NCBI GenBank assembly: GCA_030549775.1
Contig: CM060180.1
Location: 32,399,090-32,463,089 of the forward strand
Source: Tamarix chinensis
Lineage: Eukaryota; Streptophyta; Magnoliopsida; Caryophyllales; Tamaricaceae
Reading direction: 5' to 3'
DNA: 64,000 nt
The translations under genes were made by a program, and so were the position numbers. Shown here one piece after another: positions 57,132 through 64,000 of the stretch (position 1 is the stretch's first letter; every line of letters starts with the position of its first letter). The notes under the pieces are model-generated. The model saw only the letters and a program-made list of their open reading frames with translations. It searched no databases and was not told where the DNA came from.

Positions 57132-58604
57132 AAAGTCTTCTAACACACATTATTTGATAGGTCAATTACTTTTAACTCCGACCTACATGACAATAAAACC
57201 AAATGATAGTTAAAATCACACTAAAATAGTAAAATAAAATATTTTATAGAAGAAGTTTCTATTGAAAAATACTTAATTTATATATTAAAACCAAAAGTAT
57301 GTAGCTATTTTACCTAAGGATTAACCTTGAGAAAAAAAAATTAAGTAATTATAATAAACAAAATTAGAAAAATATTGACCTTAAAATATTAAGTAAAAAT
57401 ATTTACAATACTTATTTTATTACAATTTGAGTAATTACTTACGCATATTTACCTTTGTGAAAAAAATGGACAAAATTATTTTTAATTGAGGAAACCAACA
57501 AAAAAAACATAAAAAAGATACTCATCTTCTTTTATTGGAAACTTCTTCATCCTTTTTTTTTTCTAAGAACCTCCACCAATAATAATCAATAAGTTACATA
57601 AGATTTTTAAATTATACATAATAATAATTAGTAACTAGTACATGAGAAAATATATGGAATTAAAACATTGTATTTTAGTAGCAAAATTTTATTATTTTTA
57701 CACTATGATTATATTAACACATAATTGTTTGTATAATTTTCTTTATAAAAAAGTTTGTATAATATAACTCTACTATTTAAAGATTTTAATTTTTTAATGG
57801 ATAATAATTAGTAAAAAAAAACACTAATGTCTATTATTTTTTAAACAAAAAATGGTTTTCTTATAAGAAATATATACTTTTTTAGCTTAACTATAATATG
57901 TAAAGGAAGTATAAAAGTGGATCTCCCATCCCCCTTATAAATAACAATTATAAAGGTAGTTTTTTATAGAAGGAATTAGTTTCCAATTATACTTATTTCA
58001 AAATATTTTTTTTCCAAATTTCCACAATTCTTTTATAACTTTATAAAAATAATGTTATAAATAAATTATAAACACCATTTTTTTTATAAACTTAAACACA
58101 CACAAGTTTTATTGTGGTACAAAGTGCTTTTGTAATATACAAATATGGAACAAATACTATTGTCCTTATTATATCCTTTCAATTTAAAATGAACAAAAAT
58201 GAACTCGTTCCATATACAAAAAATTATCATTTCAAAAATAATTTTATTGTATAAAAAAGAATATCACTTTTAAAATTTGAAATTAACCTTTATAGCTTTC
58301 ATCTTTTTAAGATGTAAAAACTATCACTTCATTTTCTCTCTACTTAAAGAAAGTAAACAAAAGTGAATGAAAATTTGAAATATTTTTTTTTATTTAATGC
58401 TCTCATTAAAACGTGTGAATAGTTTGAAATAATACTTATATATATATGTTGTGTGTGTGTTCACTAAAAAAAAATTAAATAATTTTTTTGCCCATAACCT
58501 ATGTCTAATTTCTAGCTAAAACTTAAAATATTTGATTTTGATAATATTTATATGTTACTATCCTACTAATTAAATAATTTAAAATAAAAAATTCATATCC
58601 ATAA
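57132..58604. other. Intergenic AT-rich DNA, nothing seen
   Basis: Homopolymer-rich spacer without recognisable genes. Confidence 0.5.
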
Positions 58605-60373
58605 TATATCAACTAACAAAAACTCTAATAACTTCCCTACACTTAAGTATCAAATTACCCCCCTTTCAAACTCAACCCCAATAAATTTAAAATATTTCAA
58701 ACAAAGATTATATATATATATAATATTCTCACCTTTTTCTAATTACTAAGTTGGTAATGATGATTAACTACTGATCTAAAACCCTCAATTTGAAATTCAA
58801 AACCCATAATCTATACCACATAATCAAAAAAATCATTAAAATATTCTCAAACCATTAAAAAATGTTATATTTAAGCTATATAACATGGATAATAAGTTGA
58901 GCAGAAAAAAAAGGGTTAAAAACTTACCTTCTTTATCTATCCAATTACCCACTTTCTACCCTACATTTTAACATCAAATTACCCCTTTTTCAAATTCAAC
59001 CTTAATAAATTTAAAATCTTCCAAACAAATATTACAAAAAGAAAAAGGTTTTAATCTTTCTTCAATTACCACATTTATAATGAAAGGTTAAATTACTCAT
59101 CCACGACCCCCTTTCTATCCCCTCTTTTTAGTTAACATTTAAATTTAAAATTCATATTTCATAACATTTTGGTTTCACTTTAAAATTTCATGCATAAAAT
59201 ATTTATGAAGCCCTAAACCCACAAGTGTCAAAAACGATATACAATCTTTCCTTCTCATGCAATACATATTTATTTTTAATTTTTATGTTGAATTTCATTT
59301 TACTTTGATAAGTTTTCATTCATTTAAAGATTTAATTTGTAGAAAAAACCTCCATTGTGGGTTTTAAAAAAATTTATACAATAATATCATATATTTCATC
59401 AACTTTATGTTATAAAATAAAAGAGACGAGTCACATCTTGAAAAGTACTACAACTATACTTACAAGCTATAAATACAACCTACAATTATTTCTTATAATT
59501 TTATTCATGATCACCTTTTTTCCCTTTTTGTTATTGATATTTGTTTAGCATTTGAACAAAATTATTGCTTGAAATTATGATTATAGGCATGTGATGCTTC
59601 ATTAACAAGTTGCAAAGATTCTTTCGGAAAAAAAATCATTTTAGATCAAACTTTATCCTCTCCAATTGATAATAATTTTGTTTTATTAATTCATGAAAGT
59701 AATTCATCGTCTTTCGATTTCTTGATTTTAAGTTGTGTATATGTTATTGATTAAATGCTCTTATCTATATGCAACTATCATCCCAATTAACTGATAATGC
59801 TCTTGTAATTAAAATTATCTCTATTGTCTCAATGGTATTAACAATTATATATTTTTAACTAAAAAAATAGCTTCTCTATTTTTTTTAACTTTCACCGTAC
59901 ACTTTATTTTTTAATGTGCGTAGTCAATTAATCTTTTTATTTAATCTCCAATATACTTAGTGAGTATCTGTGGTAAAAAATATCCTAATTTTTTTGTATT
60001 TCATTTTGGTGAAATTGAGGCTAGGGAAAGTTTTTGAGTATGTGTGACTCAAGTAAAGATGTAAATTTATTTTTTCCTTTTGTCTGTATATTTTGTTAGG
60101 AGAAAATATAGAAAGGTAAAATGAGGGTGAATGATAGATACATCATACATGATATGAGTGGTAGTGATACTTCAATTGATTACTTTTTTATTATTATTTT
60201 ATAAAGTTTAATTAGATAATATTCTTTATTGGTTAATTGACAAAGTGGGCCAATTGTATTTTTTTTTTAATTTTCAATAGAAAAGGTTACTTAAAAATCA
60301 TTAGTTTATTGCAATAGTGTAGATAATAGTTTTGATATAAAGGATATAAATAATTTTTTTTCTTATTTATCTT

Positions 60374-60375
60374 AG

Positions 60376-60416
<41 letters not shown>
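60374..60416. repeat. (TC)n(TA)n compound microsatellite
   Basis: About 13 TC units followed directly by 8 TA units. Confidence 0.95.
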
Positions 60417-60488
60417 GTTCAAAAAGTATATTTAATCTATATAACATGAATAAAAAATTGAACAAAAAAAGGGTGGAAGAAGGATAAC

Positions 60489-60738
60489 TTCTATTTAAAT
60501 ACTTTGACATTAGACTTAATATTTTTAGGTACCCTATATTTTTAATTATCTCACTTAACTATCTCCACATTTTAATTTTTTTTCATGTGGGTATCCAAAT
60601 GGTGAAATAAACCACAAGTTTAGTTCTATTTGGGTACCTAAATGAAATTAAATTAAAATGTAAAAGTAATTAAGTGAAATTATTAAAAATATAAAAAACC
60701 CTAAAATATTAATCAAAATGTCAATATACCTAAATGAA
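60489..60738. mobile_element. Foldback (long inverted repeat) element
   Basis: Left arm 60489-60600 and right arm 60625-60738 are inverted copies over about 110 bp. For example TTTGACATTAGACTTAAT on the left pairs with ATTAATCAAAATGTCAATA on the right, and TTTAATTATCTCACTTAA with TTAAGTGAAATTATTAAA. The loop is about 24 bp. It splits the third copy of the local repeat family. Confidence 0.65.
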
Positions 60739-60860
60739 AAATTTCCACCTTCATATATCTAATTACCCACTTTGTCCCTTACATTTTGATATCAAATCAC
60801 TCCTAGTTTAAATTCAACATCAATAAAATTCAAAATCTATATATAAATGATATTTAGTGA

Positions 60861-63640
60861 AGACAATAATGTTAAATAATTTTTTAAAAAGTTATATCTT
60901 TATCATAATTTGCTGGAATAATAAAAAATTGGTATGATTTAATTCATCTATAATGTCATATCATTCTATATATTATGTACCAAAAATGGATAACATTTAT
61001 GTAATGATTAAATTACATAAAGATTTTTGTTTACATAGATATATTTGATTGAATATGTATTGGCATTATATAAGTATTTATTTCATAAAGATCATTATCC
61101 CTTATATTTTTATCTTTATTATACATAATAACCGAACTCGGGAATATAAGAAAAAAAATGGCCCAAAATTTACCCCCATATTCATTAATTAAGAAAGAAT
61201 ATGCAAGATATAAGTAACGTGATTTAAAGAGTCAACATCAAATATTTAATATGGGAAAATATATTAATAGAGATCCTTACTAAGAAAATATTAATGGAGG
61301 TAATCCTATAAGATTAAGAAATAACATTTTGTACTAATGTTTTAAAACAAAAGAAAATAAGAGTCGATCAGTTTCCATATATATAAGACAAATTGAATTG
61401 ATAATGACCATGTAAAATAATAATAATCGCATTAACCATATAAGCAAATAAATTACTTCTCTACGTTAAAAGTTTTAATTTTTAAATCAAGTTATGATGT
61501 ATAATATTATGTTATTGTAAATATATAAGCATATTTTATAATTATCTTGTTATATTCAATAGATTTGTTATTCAATGATATTTATCAATACATTATCATG
61601 TTACATTTATTTGTATATCTTTCACATCTTCAATTATCTTTTAATTTTTATTTATCATTGCTTGCTTATTAAATAGTTAATATTGTATTTAAAATCAAAT
61701 CAATATTATTTATGTTATAATTTCCAAATTTAAATAAAACATCACACATTGCACTAATGGGATGCTAGTAATTCCTCAATAATTTAGTTAAAATATAAAT
61801 AATGAATACACTCACTCATATTAAAGACTATTTATATTTTGATAATTAATGCATTTTAATAATATTTATATATTTTAACTCATTTATATGTACAAAACTA
61901 AGTTACTTTAGAGAAATTTAATTATTTAATTAACAATTATATTAATTTAACTATAATATATAAGTTTAGTACTAAGGTGGATTTTTTCTTCATGTAGATA
62001 AACTGTATAGAGATAGTTTTTATCAATATATTTTTTTTGTAATTATAAAATTGCTAAAAAAAATTTGGATATTAATTTTTCTAGATTTCAATATATTTAT
62101 ATTAATTTTTTAATATTTTTTGACTTATAAATAGTATTCTAATGTGTCAAACCATGTGTTGAATTTGAAAATTGGTACATTTATTATACTATTAATGAAT
62201 ATCGATCATTAACTTAGGTTGTACCTTGATACTAGGATGGTTATTACAAAGCTTGACACTAACATTTTGTAAGAAAATATTATAGGTGGAAGTAATGTTG
62301 GTCATAAAGTATTATTGTTAGGATTTTTATTAACGTTGTCTAGTCTGAAATTGTCTTTTTGATTAAATTAAACATAGTTCCCATTGAAAGTATCATATGC
62401 AATGACAATCAACAAAGGTTAAGGTAAGTCCCTCAATAAGGTTAGTCTTTTTTGAATATGAAAAGTATTTAATTATGATCAATTATTTGTTGTCATTTCT
62501 TGAATCACAAATCATAGAGATTTGAAAATTAATTTAACAAAGAGTGACATATTTAAGGAAGTATTTGAAAATACTTGATCAGACTGTTATATTGTTATTC
62601 TATAAATATTTCATTTAAATTTGTTAAATTTAGTTTATTATTGTTATCATTTTATTTGATATAAATTTTCATTAAATACTTTAATTACCAAAATATTAAA
62701 TATAACTATATTATAAATACCTCCATTTATCACACGAGGAAAAATCTAATATAGAAGTAAAAGGGACAATGGGGTTGCAAGAAGATGATGCCTTGTTTTC
62801 ACTCTTTTACCTCTTATTTATTTATTTTGTCACTTTCATCGAATAATTTTCCCCCAAATTAAAAGTCCATCCACCACAGGTATAACAATTTTTTATTATG
62901 GTGAAGTAGAAAAAAGAAATTTGAGAGAACATAACATTTATTAGGAAATTAAAACCCCCCCTTATAGATACTTTTACTCTAGTAGGGAAACTTTTAAAAT
63001 CTCATATAGACACAAAATTCGTAAATTTATGAAATGGGTTAAGAATCACTTTTGCACTATAATGTTAGAAATCTATTATGGAAATTTATGAAATAAACGT
63101 ATGATTTTTTTTATTTTACTTATTTATCTCTTTCCTATTTAATAGTTATTTTAAAGCAAGTTTGGTAATAGTTTTAGTGAGAACACAACATTTCAAAATT
63201 TTAATAAATTTATTTTTTAAATATTGACAAATAAATAACAGTAACAAAATTTTCGAACACTGCCATAATACATTGTATATGATATCATTAATTATAATCA
63301 TAACAATAGTTACATGTGTGTTATAGTGGCAGTAGAATACAACAATGACATTATTAAAATCATTGAGCAAGGATAAAAAAAGAGACATAGGTATATGGTA
63401 CTTTCTGTGGCTGACAAGTTATTACGATGCAATACAAACTTAGTGATCTTTGTAAGGACAGTAAAATAGAGGAAGATGAAAATATCTCATTTGAGTTTGG
63501 AGTAATTTGGTTGTCTATTCGAAGCTCCCAAACATGCATAATGCATTTTCTCTTTAAAGTTAAGTTTTGCATAGGAAATATAAAGTTTGAGTTTTTATGG
63601 GTACAATAATAGTTTTAGATGACAATGGAAAAAAGAAAAA
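60861..63640. other. Intergenic AT-rich DNA, nothing seen
   Basis: Long AT-rich spacer. The short open frames here (for example 63146-63388) show no family resemblance. Confidence 0.5.
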
Positions 63641-64000
63641 AAAAGTGGTAAACAAACGTCGTGTAGTTTACCATTGTCTATACTATAGGTGGAAGTTCAA
63701 AATATAGTTATTTATAACAAAATAGAAAATAAAAAAATTAAGACAAATGGCATGAAGGATTAAATGGTAGCTATAGGCTACAACAATCATTTATTGCCAA
63801 CTATGGATGATGGTTTTAACCCAAAATGATCAACTAATCTTCATCCATTTTTCTTGTGGAAGTATTAGACAACAATTTTGAGTTAAAACTGTTATATGTG
63901 GTTCAATATATATGGTAATTTTCATCTATAACCATCACATAATCCTGTTTCTAAATTTTTAGAATACAAACAATGATTTTAAATTAGAACTGTTGTCTAT
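63640..64000. repeat. Possible CACTA-like subterminal repeats at the window edge
   Basis: Related short units recur: GACAACAATTTTGAGTTAAAACTGTT (about 63869) and AACAATGATTTTAAATTAGAACTGTTGTCTAT (63970-64000, inverted ends ACAA/TTGT). There is also ACGTCGTGTAGTTTACCATTGTCTAT near 63656. Units of the form GACAACGGTTTT..AACCGTTGTC are common in plant CACTA elements. The element itself would lie mainly outside the window. Confidence 0.25.

Larger units (their letters stand above)
58605..60860. repeat. Locally repeated segments (at least three diverged copies)
   Basis: The phrase ATCAAATTACCCC..TTTCAAA.TTCAACC..AATAAATTTAAAAT occurs at about 58648-58700 and 58971-59023, and in a weaker form at 60792-60838 (ATCAAATCACTCC..). 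The second and third copies also share the upstream CTATATAACATG.ATAA.AA.TTGA.CA (58876 and 60437). A partial fourth copy lies at 59090-59130. All are non-coding. Confidence 0.6.

Noticed and set aside
1..64000. tRNA, rRNA, CRISPR or bacterial-type operon features
   Set aside because: I looked on both strands and found no convincing cloverleaf, rRNA or CRISPR-like array. The short spaced repeats found are transposon or microsatellite structures.

Overview
The window is nuclear DNA of a flowering plant, probably a eudicot. It has AT-rich spacers, many short GT-AG introns, CT-rich leaders, abundant microsatellites and layered plant transposons. The species cannot be told from the sequence alone. 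Two protein-coding genes are supported, both on the + strand. All other coding signals are decayed transposon genes or gene fragments carried inside transposons.

Gene 1 (exons 351 to 31993; the 5' end lies outside the window) encodes the plant NAA35/MAK10 protein, the auxiliary subunit of the NatC N-terminal acetyltransferase. Fifteen exons were resolved, giving about 688 contiguous residues with consistent splice phases. Its introns are heavily colonised. Intron 3286-8158 holds a 2.4 kb PIF/Harbinger-type element with TTA target duplications. On its minus strand this element carries two exons of an HI0933-like flavoprotein gene, with the intron between them kept. Intron 8294-10761 holds a 2.1 kb Helitron-type element packed with minisatellite repeats. 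Intron 10861-29623 (18.8 kb) holds a 327 bp MITE and a nest of elements: a Ty1/copia element (minus strand, 17165-29383, TSD GTGTC), whose 3' LTR is split by a Ty3/gypsy chromovirus (17219-24408), which is itself broken by two non-autonomous hAT-type elements (19158-19748 and 23089-24348).

From 32000 to 49800 lies a gene-free spacer. It contains an inverted-repeat MITE-like unit, a GC-rich islet with a 14 bp palindrome, and a very old minus-strand copia relic (about 36650-44560). The relic is interrupted by a 590 bp tandem-dimer insertion and by about 4.1 kb of other repeat-like DNA.

Gene 2 (leader exon near 49880-49998, CDS 50626-54936, 15 coding exons, 552 residues) encodes an ANTH-domain clathrin assembly protein of the AP180/CALM type, acting in clathrin-mediated endocytosis. 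A long ATT microsatellite follows its stop codon. From about 55300 to the end the DNA is very AT-rich and gene-free. It holds diverged hAT-like MITEs, a family of locally duplicated segments, one copy split by a foldback element, and a possible CACTA-like subterminal repeat at the right edge.

The two genes act in unrelated processes (co-translational N-terminal acetylation and endocytosis). There is no sign of joint regulation.
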